From the NCBI GenBank assembly GCA_022828225.1, contig JAJEJG010000005.1, forward strand, positions 124,001-188,000: a DNA stretch of 64,000 bases, read 5' to 3'. Source of the DNA: Nitrospirales bacterium (lineage in GTDB: Bacteria; Nitrospirota; Nitrospiria; Nitrospirales; UBA8639). Each line of letters begins with the position of its first letter. The first letter of the stretch is position 1. The notes below the pieces were generated by a model. It ran no database searches and was not told the DNA's origin. It was given only the letters and a program-made list of their open reading frames with translations. Shown here piece by piece: positions 12,601 through 19,569 of this stretch. Position numbers and translations under genes: made by a program.

Positions 12601-15600
12601 TGGCCGGCTTCGCGTTCGGCACGTTCGGGCCGGAGGTGGTGACGCGGGAGGAACTGGTCGCGTCCGCCCCGCCGGACGTATCGGCGGCGGCGCTCGCCAC
12701 GATCCCCTCGGTGTTCGTGACATGCGTGCTGTCCTACGAACTTGCCGGGCTGAAGGCCGGAGACCGGGTGCTGAGTCACGCCGGCGCGGGCGGCGTGGGG
12801 CTTGCAGCCATCCAGCTTGCCCAAGCTGCGGGTGCGGAGGTGTTTGCCACGGCAAGCGCGCCCAAGCAAGCCTATCTCCGCTCGCTGGGCGTCGAGCACG
12901 TATTCGACAGCCGCTCGACCGCGTTCGGCCGGGAGATCCTCGATGCCACGGACGGAGCCGGGATCGACGTCGTGCTGAACAGCCTGACGGGCGAAGGCTT
13001 TATCGAGGCGAGTCTCGCCTGCCTCGCGCAGGGCGGCCGCTTCGTGGAGTTGGCCCGCCGGGATATCCTGAGCGAGGACGAGATGGCGGCGCTTCGGCCG
13101 GACGTCTCCTATTCGATCCTCGATCTCTACACCCTGAAGCAACAGGACCCTGCGCGGCCGGGTGCGGCACTGAAAGAGGCGCTGGCGCGCATCGCAGCCG
13201 GAAAGCTTGCGCCGCTTATGCACACCAGATGGCCGATCGCCGAGACGAGTACTGCGATGGGCTTCATGCGCGGGGCCCGGCACATTGGAAAGATTGTTCT
13301 CACCGCGCCGCCGCTCGGTCGAAGCGGGCTGCGGCCGGACAAGGCCTATCTGGTGACCGGCGGCCTGGGCGGGATCGGGTGCGCGATGGCCGCCTGGCTC
13401 GCGGAGCAGGGAGCCGGGACGATCGTACTGAACGGCCGGCGGGCGCCGGATGCGGGCGCCGAGGAAACCATCAAGGCGCTCCGCGAACGCGGCGTGACGG
13501 TGCGGGTGGAACTGGCGGATGTGACGGACTCGGTCGCGCTGGACGAAATGCTGGCGCGGATGGACCGGGAACTGCCGCCGCTCGGAGGCGTGATCCATAG
13601 CGTGGGGGTGCTGTCGGATGCCGCCATTGGGAACCAGAGTTGGGAAAGCTTCGAGACCGTGCTGTGGCCGAAGATGCTCGGTGCCTGGCACCTGCACCGG
13701 GCAACGGCAGACCGCGATCTGGACATGTTCGTCCTCTTCTCGAGCGTCGCCGGCATTCTGGGCAATCCGGGCCAGGCCAACCATGCGGCGGCCAACGCCT
13801 TCCTCGATCAGCTTGCCGCCCACCGACGCGCGTTGGGGCTTCCGGGACAGGCCATCGCCTGGGGAGCGTGGTCGGAGCTGGGCGAGGCGGAGGAACAGCG
13901 GGAACGGATCGCCGGACGACGTGAGGCATCCGGCACCGGCTGGTTCAGCCCGGAACAGGGCCTCAGGGCTCTCAACCGGCTGTTACGCGAGGACCGTGCG
14001 ACCGCCGTCGTGTTGGAGGCGGATTGGTCGGTGTTCGGAGAGGCTCTCCAAAGCCGTCACCCCCTGTTCGAGGACCTGCTCACCGTCGCCACAACCGACG
14101 GCCAGGATTCGTCCTCGTCTGAAGACTTGCTTGTCCAGCTCGGCGCGACGCCGGCGGCGGGGCGTGAGGACCTGCTGATCTCGTTCTTGCAGCGGGAAGT
14201 GCAAGCGGTGCTGAGGCTGCCTTCGGCGCCGGCATCCGCGGTAGGGTTCTTCGATCTGGGCATGGACTCGCTGATGGCGGTCGAGCTGCGAAATCGCCTC
14301 AATCGCGCCTTTTCCCAAACCTACATGGCGCCGAATACTCTCGTGTTCGACTATCCGACCATCGCCGATCTCGCCCGTCATCTGGTGGACGCGCTCGGTG
14401 AGACCGACGCCGCCCCCCTCCCCGGGGCAGAACCCGAGTCGCCCCCGGAGCCACCCGTACGGCGCAAGGACGATGGAATCGCGATCGTGGGCATGGCGTG
14501 CCGGTTTCCCGGCGCGCCGGACATTGAGACCTTTTGGCGCCGGATCGAGGCCGGCGCGGACGCGGTAACGGACGGCCGCCCCGGGTTCGGCCCATGGAAT
14601 GGGGTTTCCGGCGACCCCGCCAGCGAGGATGCCGTGTCCCGTCGCGGCGGGTTCGTCGAAGGGATCGACCGATTCGATGCAGGTTTCTTCGGGATGACGC
14701 CGATCGCGGCGCGGATGATGGACCCGCAACAGCGACTCCTCCTGGAGACGAGCTGGCGGGCCCTCGAAGATGCGGGGATCGCTCCGGACCGATTGCGGGG
14801 CACCAGCACGGGGATTTATGCCGGCGTCGCCGCCAGCGAATACCGCGATCTGATGATGGCGGGCGGCGAGGGCCTCAGCTATCTCGGCACCGCCAGCAGC
14901 ATGGCGGTCGGCGGGGTCGCGTTCCAACTTGGACTCATGGGGCCGGCGATCCCGGTGATGCTCAACTGCGCGGCATCGCTGGTCACGGTGCAGCAGGCGG
15001 TCGCGGGCTTACAGCAGGGAGAGGTGGACCTGGCCCTGGTCGGCGGCGTGAACGCGCTCTTCTCACCCGGGCTCACCAGGGAGATGGCGGAGTTGGGGAT
15101 GTTGTCGAGGGAAGGTCGCTGCAAGACCTTCGACGCCTCTGCGGATGGCTTCGTGCGTAGCGAGGGTTGCGGAATGGTGGTGCTGAAGCGGCTGAGCGAG
15201 GCGGAGGCAGACGGCGACCGCATCTGGGGCGTGATTCGCGGGGCGGCGGTCAACCAGAATGGAGCGAGCGCCGGACCCACGGTGCCGAACGGTCCGGCGC
15301 AGGAGCGGGTGATCGAGGAGGCGCTGGCGCGCGCGGGTTTTCCACCGTCGGACGTGGACTACCTGGAGGCGCATGGGGCGGGATCGGCGCTGGGCGACAC
15401 GATCGAGGTGCAGGCCGCGGCAGCCGTGTACGGCAGGGGACGCGAAAAGGACCGGCCGCTGCTGATCGGCTCCGTCAAGACCAACATCGGCCACCTGGAA
15501 TCGGCGGCGGGGGTCGCCGGACTAATCAAGGTCGTCCTGGCCATGCGCCACGGCACAATCCCCAGGCACCTGCATTTCCGGGATCCGAACCCGAACCTGG

Positions 15601-16352
15601 ACTGGGACCGGTTACCCGTGCGCGTCCCTTCCGATGCGACGGACTGGCCCGTACACCCCGATCGGCCGCCGCGGGCGGGAGTGAGCGCTTTCGGGATCTC
15701 GGGAACCAACGCGCACGTCGTGGTGGAGGGATACGGCATAACGAACGGCGGCGATGGACACGATGCCCGGCGGGCACCCGCCGGATCCGCGCAGTTTGTG
15801 GCCGTTTCCCTGCCGGACTCGGTGACGGACGCGCCGCCGGCCAAGGAGGGGCCGGTAACGCGCGTGCTGCCGCTGTCAGCCAAGTCGGACGAGGCGCTAC
15901 GCGAGTTGGCCGGTCGGTATCTGGCATGGCTCGACGAACGCGCCGGAGAGTTTGCTTCCGAAGAGACCACAGCGGCCTCAGTGCTTGCGGACATGGCATG
16001 GACCGCGGGCGTGGGCCGGAGTCACTTCGCGCACCGTGCGGGAGTGGTATTCCGGGATGTCGCGTCGCTCCGGGAGGGACTGACGGCACTTGCCGCCGCT
16101 GGCAGGCGGCCGGAACCACGGGCTCCGGGCAAGGTGGCGTTTGCGTATACGGGCCAAGTCGCCAGTGGCTCCGGGCCGGCACCGGAGGATCGAGGCGGGC
16201 TCGTGGAAGCTGTTGCGGGAGCGTATGAGGCGGGTCTGACGGTTTCTTTTGCCGGTCTGTTTGCGGGAGAAACCCGCCGCAGGATTTCACTGCCGACCTA
16301 TCCGTTTCAACGCCGGCGCCATTGGTTCAATGCGCCGAGGCCAACCGATTGA
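6678..16352 (+). CDS. Type I polyketide synthase, KS-AT-DH-cMT-ER-KR-ACP-KS-(AT remnant)
   Basis: This is a multidomain PKS of 3224 aa; ATG 6678 is preferred to the GTG three bases earlier. Residues count from that ATG. KS1: Cys199 (DTACSSS), His334, His374. AT1: Ser680 in GHSLGE. DH: His990 in DHRVFGRIIAPG, Asp1166. C-methyltransferase: SAM motif VLEVGAGIGSAT near 1490. ER: AGAGGVGLAAIQLA near 2035. KR: GGLGGIG near 2228, with the usual catalytic Tyr replaced by His (GQANHAAANAFLD). ACP: Ser2531 in GMDSLM. KS2: Cys2764, His2899, His2939 keep canonical spacing, but the Cys sits in LNCAASL instead of TACSSSL. After KS2 the AT begins (FAYTGQ) and jumps directly to the post-AT linker ending YPFQRRRHWF, so about 280 residues of AT are missing in frame. 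No thioesterase or second ACP is present. Domain content implies a fully reduced, C-methylated chain; the product is unknown. Confidence 0.93.
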   Translation: MTKKSSKPTEEQRSKPERRKRQGFDQPIAIVGMACRFPGAPDLPAFWRLLDAGVNAVSEGEPGSGVGRAGQLFSETVQSKACRFGAYLDGLDQFDPGFFRISPVEAQLLDPQQRLMLETCWRALEDAGMDPERLKGSRTGVYAGISNNDYRGVILEAGQTAEPAASLYTVTGTSFNTAIGRVAFALDLEVPAMAVDTACSSSLVAIHQAVSGLQRSETDLALAGGVHTILSGRLMELRANAGMLSPDGRCATFDAGANGYVRGEGCGIVVLKRLSEAEADGDRIWGVIRSTALNQDGASPGLTVPNGAAQERCIEAALRRAGVLPSQVDYVEAHGTGTEVGDPIELQATGTAYGKGREADRPLLIGSVKTNFGHLESAAGVAGLIKVILAMQQGMIPKHLHFQNPTPQVDWTRLPLQVTAEPTAWPRHADRLPIAGVSGFGWSGTNAHVVVEGYGEPDDTGLDARHGPVGAAQPVAVALPAPVAELSVTHEQLAARRTRFLPLSGKSDGVLRDLAKQYLSWLDEHEHSSEHAIEPLLADMAWTAGAGRSHFSHRAGVVFHDAASLRDQLKQLAETNEGSGPRTTVKVAFAYTGQASQWVGMGEALYASEPVVRAVLDRCDAVLRETRGASLLDVMFGRDGSAEDLHDMAWTQPAIYALECALTALWASIGIRPDVVFGHSLGELAAAQAAGVFSLEDGLRFAATRGALMASLPEAGAMAAVFAPASRVAAAVREQNEADERAGVSIAADNGSHQVVSGRIKGVEAISERFLSENVMVNRLNTTLGAHSALVEPALDDLEAALADAVIEPPSLTLVSNLTGRAIEPGEVLDGTYWKRHAREPVAFASGVRTLADLGVDLVVEIGPHSVLGPMVSLSWPESEQTPSPIVLWSMRQPSINAPAGHSTFVKAVAGAYAAGFSIDFTGLFAGEARRRISLPGYPFQREGHWVEAPRQRRLSAGHPLLGVRHDSASGETTFETDIFPSDPAWLNDHRVFGRIIAPGALYGAMAASASLAEGNGSVILEDMQLHTPLVFPEEDSEERTGEERRTMQLLLEASGEGPSRHVQIFSKGETDEGWTLHAEGQVPSAPGSGLSEAAARVDLKELQDGLSAVELTAYYRAKAEIGIDLGPSFRTLEALWARPGEALGEVSLPDSVGRSGLDIHPLMLDGCFQVMAAARAPVGSDEAVTYLPFGWERLTLPERLPDRLLCHVRMRGEPDSADAESREVISADIALYDESGARIGTLSGYTVKRATRSALLASLEGIDDLLYEIIWRDRALPPGMPAADFLPSPSAAASRSKPFSSYLADEGVEVADEIDLQGEMERVSWCYALSALETLGWERRAGAVVVLEELRERLEVLPEHANLLRRMFEILARSGVLQAKDEGFVVTVGAGEPLPDRMPRDSEAFLTEVTERFPHATNEIGLFRRCAGALPEVLRGNEKPLALLFGDAKPTAGDLYRLAPVWRAANRMIGEVVRTLVDEMPDGRRLRVLEVGAGIGSATESILPELPAGRFDLMYTDISAGFFADAEARFSAGGASIDFRVLDIEKDPMAQGFEPHSYDLIIAANVLHATRFLDETLAHCRALLAPSGLVVALENQRGRGWMDLIFGQLDGWWRYSDRYRPNHALAGPDVWRQALADSGFAESEVLGVDPSEAAGLPDRGVIVAQGPAKIDLPEGVWILAADRGGMAAALAEQLAARNQRVVVAGDNPEGTGAVAKGEAGIIAASVEMERRESWRSLVEGLPPDVPFAGVVHLVAQDGHGADATTAEMAADAKRAAASALAFVQGIADADAVPEKGLWFVTRGAQVLERERTGQLAGAPLWGLGKVVAREAPQLQSRMLDLDPEAAEPQAVLVNELLFPDSENHVAHRQGRRQAARLIRTGPGMGRLALPEDAGWVLAPDEGGAIETLRVQPVEARALAPNEVRAEIEACGLNFLDVFRAMGLVEEEGLLGEEFCGRIVETGSDVTTVAVGDRVAGFAFGTFGPEVVTREELVASAPPDVSAAALATIPSVFVTCVLSYELAGLKAGDRVLSHAGAGGVGLAAIQLAQAAGAEVFATASAPKQAYLRSLGVEHVFDSRSTAFGREILDATDGAGIDVVLNSLTGEGFIEASLACLAQGGRFVELARRDILSEDEMAALRPDVSYSILDLYTLKQQDPARPGAALKEALARIAAGKLAPLMHTRWPIAETSTAMGFMRGARHIGKIVLTAPPLGRSGLRPDKAYLVTGGLGGIGCAMAAWLAEQGAGTIVLNGRRAPDAGAEETIKALRERGVTVRVELADVTDSVALDEMLARMDRELPPLGGVIHSVGVLSDAAIGNQSWESFETVLWPKMLGAWHLHRATADRDLDMFVLFSSVAGILGNPGQANHAAANAFLDQLAAHRRALGLPGQAIAWGAWSELGEAEEQRERIAGRREASGTGWFSPEQGLRALNRLLREDRATAVVLEADWSVFGEALQSRHPLFEDLLTVATTDGQDSSSSEDLLVQLGATPAAGREDLLISFLQREVQAVLRLPSAPASAVGFFDLGMDSLMAVELRNRLNRAFSQTYMAPNTLVFDYPTIADLARHLVDALGETDAAPLPGAEPESPPEPPVRRKDDGIAIVGMACRFPGAPDIETFWRRIEAGADAVTDGRPGFGPWNGVSGDPASEDAVSRRGGFVEGIDRFDAGFFGMTPIAARMMDPQQRLLLETSWRALEDAGIAPDRLRGTSTGIYAGVAASEYRDLMMAGGEGLSYLGTASSMAVGGVAFQLGLMGPAIPVMLNCAASLVTVQQAVAGLQQGEVDLALVGGVNALFSPGLTREMAELGMLSREGRCKTFDASADGFVRSEGCGMVVLKRLSEAEADGDRIWGVIRGAAVNQNGASAGPTVPNGPAQERVIEEALARAGFPPSDVDYLEAHGAGSALGDTIEVQAAAAVYGRGREKDRPLLIGSVKTNIGHLESAAGVAGLIKVVLAMRHGTIPRHLHFRDPNPNLDWDRLPVRVPSDATDWPVHPDRPPRAGVSAFGISGTNAHVVVEGYGITNGGDGHDARRAPAGSAQFVAVSLPDSVTDAPPAKEGPVTRVLPLSAKSDEALRELAGRYLAWLDERAGEFASEETTAASVLADMAWTAGVGRSHFAHRAGVVFRDVASLREGLTALAAAGRRPEPRAPGKVAFAYTGQVASGSGPAPEDRGGLVEAVAGAYEAGLTVSFAGLFAGETRRRISLPTYPFQRRRHWFNAPRPTD

Positions 16353-16395
16353 TGCCGGGTCCGGTCCATAGCGTCTTTAATTTGTCGGTTACAGC

Positions 16396-18165
16396 ATGAA
16401 CGCGAAACACGAGGGTTCTTCCCCCGGTGTACGTTACCAGCCTGACGAACGGCCGCCGGCGTCGCTCACCATCGGGCTCGGACTGCAACTCGCGATACTG
16501 AATCTGGCCGCTGTCATACTAATCCCGACGGTCGTGATGCGGGCCGCCGGCGTGTCCGAAGCCTCCACGGCATGGGCCGTGTACGCCACGGTCGCGGTGT
16601 GCGGAATGTCCACGATGTTGCAAGCTCTGCGCATCGGCCGGATTGGAGCGGGTCACGTACTGATCATGGGGGCATCCGGGGCGTTCATCTCGATCAGCAT
16701 CACGGCGCTGGCCGAGGGTGGCCCGGCGCTGCTGGCCATCCTGGTAGTCATTTCAGCCTTCGTCCCGTTGGTACTGTCATGGCGCCTTTCGCTGTTCCAG
16801 CGGATACTGACCCCCGCCGTCTCGGGAACCGTACTCATGCTGATTCCGGTCACGGTGTTGCCGGCCGTCGGCGACCTGCTGACGAACGTACCGGCCGGAA
16901 GTCCGGTACAGGGCGCGCCGCTCAGCGCTCTGGTGACGGTGCTCCTGATTAGCGGTCTGACGCTGAAGGCGCCGGCGGCATGGCGCCTGTGGGCGCCGGT
17001 CGTCGGAGTGGGAGCCGGCGCGGCAATCGGCGCCTGGTTCGGTCTGTACGACGTGAGCCGCGTCGCCGGGGCAGCGTGGATCGGCCTGCCGCAAGGCCGG
17101 TGGCCGGGCTTCGATCTCGACTTCGGGCCGGCCTTCTGGGCGCTGCTGCCTGCATTCCTGATGGTGGCGGTAATCGCTGCCGTCCGCACGATGAGCAGCG
17201 CCGTCGCCGTTCAACGCGTATCGTGGCGTGGAAACCGGGCGGTGGACTTCCGCGCGGTGCAAGGCGCGGTGACCGTGGACGGCGTGGGCACCCTGCTCTC
17301 GGGGCTCGCGGGCACCGTCCCGAACACGACCTATTCGGTCAGCGTACCGCTGATCGAGCTCACCGGTGTCGCTGCTCGCGGCGTCGGGATCGTCGCCGGA
17401 GCGGCGTTTATGGTCCTCGTATTCGTGCCCAAGGCACTGGCCGTCGTTCTGGCAATACCGGATCCGGTATTTGCCGGCTACCTCATCGTGCTACTGGCGT
17501 TGCTCTTCCTGATCGGCATCAAGATCGTGGCCCAGGACGGCCTCAACCCGCGCAATGGGCTGATCATCGGCCTCTCCCTCCTGATCGGAATCAGCTTCCA
17601 CTACGGCCTGATATTCCCGGAACTGATCTCGGAGTTCGCCGGCGGCCTGTTGCGCAACGGGATGAACGCCGGCGGGTTTTCGGCGATCCTCTTGACGCTG
17701 TTCGTGGAGGTGACCGAGTCACGCCGCAGCCGCTTCACGGCCGCGCAGTTTGATCGCTCGGTCCTGCCGGAAATCAGGGAATTTCTCGGGACGTTCGCTA
17801 CCCGCAATGGCTGGGACACCGCAATGGCGGACCGTCTCGACGCCGTCGGCGAGGAGACGGTGCTGACGCTACTCCGGGACGAGGAAGGCGGCGCGGCACA
17901 CGGACGTCAGCGTCTGCTCCTGGTCGCATACCGGAAGGAAAGCGGCGCGGTCCTCGAATTCGTCGTCGGGCCCGGCCGGGAGAACCTGCAGGATCGGATC
18001 GCCCTGCTCAACGACCGGACAGACGAGGCGGCCATCGAGCGGGAGGTGTCATTGCGGCTGTTGCGACACCTGGCCTCCTCGGTCCGCCATCAGCAGTACC
18101 ACGACACCGATATCGTGACCGTCCGCGTCCACCCCCCCGCGACCGATCACGGAGCACGCGCATAA
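16396..18165 (+). CDS. NCS2-like (xanthine/uracil permease family) transporter with C-terminal cytosolic domain
   Basis: This is a polytopic inner-membrane protein of 589 aa. Residues 1 to about 440 contain 12 or more hydrophobic segments and the family-type stretch NTTYSVSVPLIELTGVAARG near 315-335, resembling the NTSFSQNVGL-type motif of nucleobase permeases. From about 450 to the end there is a soluble tail. Its layout (an MADRLDAVGEETVLTLL helix, then hydrophobic strand segments) recalls RsbW-like GHKL ATPase folds; that resemblance is my inference. The gene begins 43 bases after the PKS stop on the same strand and may be cotranscribed. The substrate is unknown; nucleobase transport is only the family default. 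Confidence 0.75.
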   Translation: MNAKHEGSSPGVRYQPDERPPASLTIGLGLQLAILNLAAVILIPTVVMRAAGVSEASTAWAVYATVAVCGMSTMLQALRIGRIGAGHVLIMGASGAFISISITALAEGGPALLAILVVISAFVPLVLSWRLSLFQRILTPAVSGTVLMLIPVTVLPAVGDLLTNVPAGSPVQGAPLSALVTVLLISGLTLKAPAAWRLWAPVVGVGAGAAIGAWFGLYDVSRVAGAAWIGLPQGRWPGFDLDFGPAFWALLPAFLMVAVIAAVRTMSSAVAVQRVSWRGNRAVDFRAVQGAVTVDGVGTLLSGLAGTVPNTTYSVSVPLIELTGVAARGVGIVAGAAFMVLVFVPKALAVVLAIPDPVFAGYLIVLLALLFLIGIKIVAQDGLNPRNGLIIGLSLLIGISFHYGLIFPELISEFAGGLLRNGMNAGGFSAILLTLFVEVTESRRSRFTAAQFDRSVLPEIREFLGTFATRNGWDTAMADRLDAVGEETVLTLLRDEEGGAAHGRQRLLLVAYRKESGAVLEFVVGPGRENLQDRIALLNDRTDEAAIEREVSLRLLRHLASSVRHQQYHDTDIVTVRVHPPATDHGARA

Positions 18166-18223
18166 CCCGTGGTTCTCACCAGGCTTCGTCGCGAAGGCGT
18201 CGAGACGACGCTGTCCCGGCGCG

Positions 18224-19129
18224 TCACATCAGACCGTTCTCCTCCAGAAATTCCCGGACGACCGCCACGCACTCCTTTGGGTCTTCGAGTTGAAGGTAGT
18301 GCGTCGTCTCGGGCAGGAAATCATACTCCACGGCCATCACGTCACTCAGGTCAAGGGTCGGAAGGTAGGCAAAAGGCAGGGTGGGATCGGCTCCCATGAC
18401 TTTTGTCGGGCATGGAAGAAATCCCAACTCCACCAACGGGGAAAACCCCCTGACGTAATCCATGATCTGGGCCTCGTATTCACGGGGACACCGGAGTTCA
18501 TACCCCCCCCCGTTCGCGGACGGTCGAAGCGTCGTCCTGGCAATGAGGTCACAGACGCCGGGCACCACCCGAGTGAAGGCCGGCACGGAACGAAGGAGTT
18601 CGACAAAATCATCTCGCGTCTGAAACCGATCCGCGCGCCGCCGGGTCCTGGCGGCGTTGCGTTCGACGGCATCATCAAATTCTATCTGGCTCTTGCCGGG
18701 TTTGCACAGGGGAGGATCGAACAGGACCTGCGCCGCCAGGCTGTTGCTTTGGGGGGATAAGAAGAGGGTGACCAAAGCCGAAACGGAATGAAATACCCCG
18801 ATTTTGGGCTTGTTCCCGTAGTGCCGGTCAATGGCTTCGAGAATACGTTCCTGGTCACGAATCAGGATCGGGATGTTGTGCCTTTGGCGGACACCAACCG
18901 TATTCCATCCGTGGTTTCTGAGGTCATAGACGATGAGGTCGAACTCATCGGCGAGCAAAGACCAGAACGGGTAATAGAGATCGATCGCCAGCCCGTTCCC
19001 ATGGCTCAGAACGAGCCGCGGGCCGTCCGGATTACCATGCCTTCTCAGCGTGGTGATGGTGTCCTTATCGAGGCGGACTTCGCACACCGAGCGCGGCTCG
19101 GGGATCTCCCACACAGGCTCTGAAGTCAT
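18224..19129 (-). CDS. Alpha/beta hydrolase
   Basis: This 301-aa protein has the alpha/beta hydrolase layout: oxyanion-type segment LSHGNGLA (about 41-48), strand and acid region VYDLRNHG (about 68-74), nucleophile elbow GVFHSVSA with Ser115, and a candidate catalytic His in PETTHYLQLEDP near residue 277. The elbow lacks the classic GxSxG spacing (G-V-F-H-S-V-S), as in some family members. It is transcribed away from the PKS side and lies downstream of the stand-alone ACP gene, with which it probably forms an operon. A role in releasing or editing an acyl chain from the PKS or ACP is plausible from context only. Confidence 0.8.
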   Translation of the reverse strand: MTSEPVWEIPEPRSVCEVRLDKDTITTLRRHGNPDGPRLVLSHGNGLAIDLYYPFWSLLADEFDLIVYDLRNHGWNTVGVRQRHNIPILIRDQERILEAIDRHYGNKPKIGVFHSVSALVTLFLSPQSNSLAAQVLFDPPLCKPGKSQIEFDDAVERNAARTRRRADRFQTRDDFVELLRSVPAFTRVVPGVCDLIARTTLRPSANGGGYELRCPREYEAQIMDYVRGFSPLVELGFLPCPTKVMGADPTLPFAYLPTLDLSDVMAVEYDFLPETTHYLQLEDPKECVAVVREFLEENGLM

Positions 19130-19197
19130 GGAAGCATGGGGGCCACTTGCCGGGCCCTACACCAATACCGCAAAAGCAGCGATGGCCTTAACGAGGT

Positions 19198-19443
19198 TCA
19201 ACCGGTACGGGTATCGATAAACTCGATCAATTGCCGGACACTGCTGATATTTGCACAATCTTCGGGCGTAATCGTCACGTTGAACTCCCGGGCAACCACT
19301 TTCCCGAACGCAACGATATCCAAAGAGGACACGCCAAGGTCAGCGAGGGGGGTATTCAGATCCTCAGGCATGTTCAGTGACTGCCCATCTACTTTGAGAT
19401 TCTCGTTAATGAGCGTTTTGACACGATCTTCTGTTGACGACAT
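19198..19443 (-). CDS. Stand-alone acyl carrier protein
   Basis: This is an 81-aa acidic helical protein with the carrier-protein signature DLGVSSLD. Ser40 aligns with the phosphopantetheine attachment site of the usual (D/S)SL motif. A strong ribosome site (GGGAGGCG) precedes the ATG. It is followed by the alpha/beta hydrolase on the same strand. The sequence differs from the ACP inside the PKS and looks closer to acpP-like or PKS/NRPS discrete carriers. It could serve the nearby PKS, whose second module lacks an ACP, but this is inferred from position. Confidence 0.85.
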   Translation of the reverse strand: MSSTEDRVKTLINENLKVDGQSLNMPEDLNTPLADLGVSSLDIVAFGKVVAREFNVTITPEDCANISSVRQLIEFIDTRTG

Positions 19444-19569
19444 AGCGTAACGCCTCCCGTAGTGAGTCGTGAATAAGAAATAAGGGACACTATCGTTTGA
19501 CAGAATAGAGCTTAAAGATCAAATAGTCAAAATGGAAGGTGGCAGAGACTATGGTAGAATCCACGTCCG

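Noticed and set aside
12186-13823. 545-codon open frame on the minus strand inside the PKS
   Set aside because: Antisense shadow of the ER and KR domains.
19497-19525. TTGACA followed by CAAATA as a promoter for the SagB-like gene
   Set aside because: The -10 match is poor and no better partner is spaced correctly.
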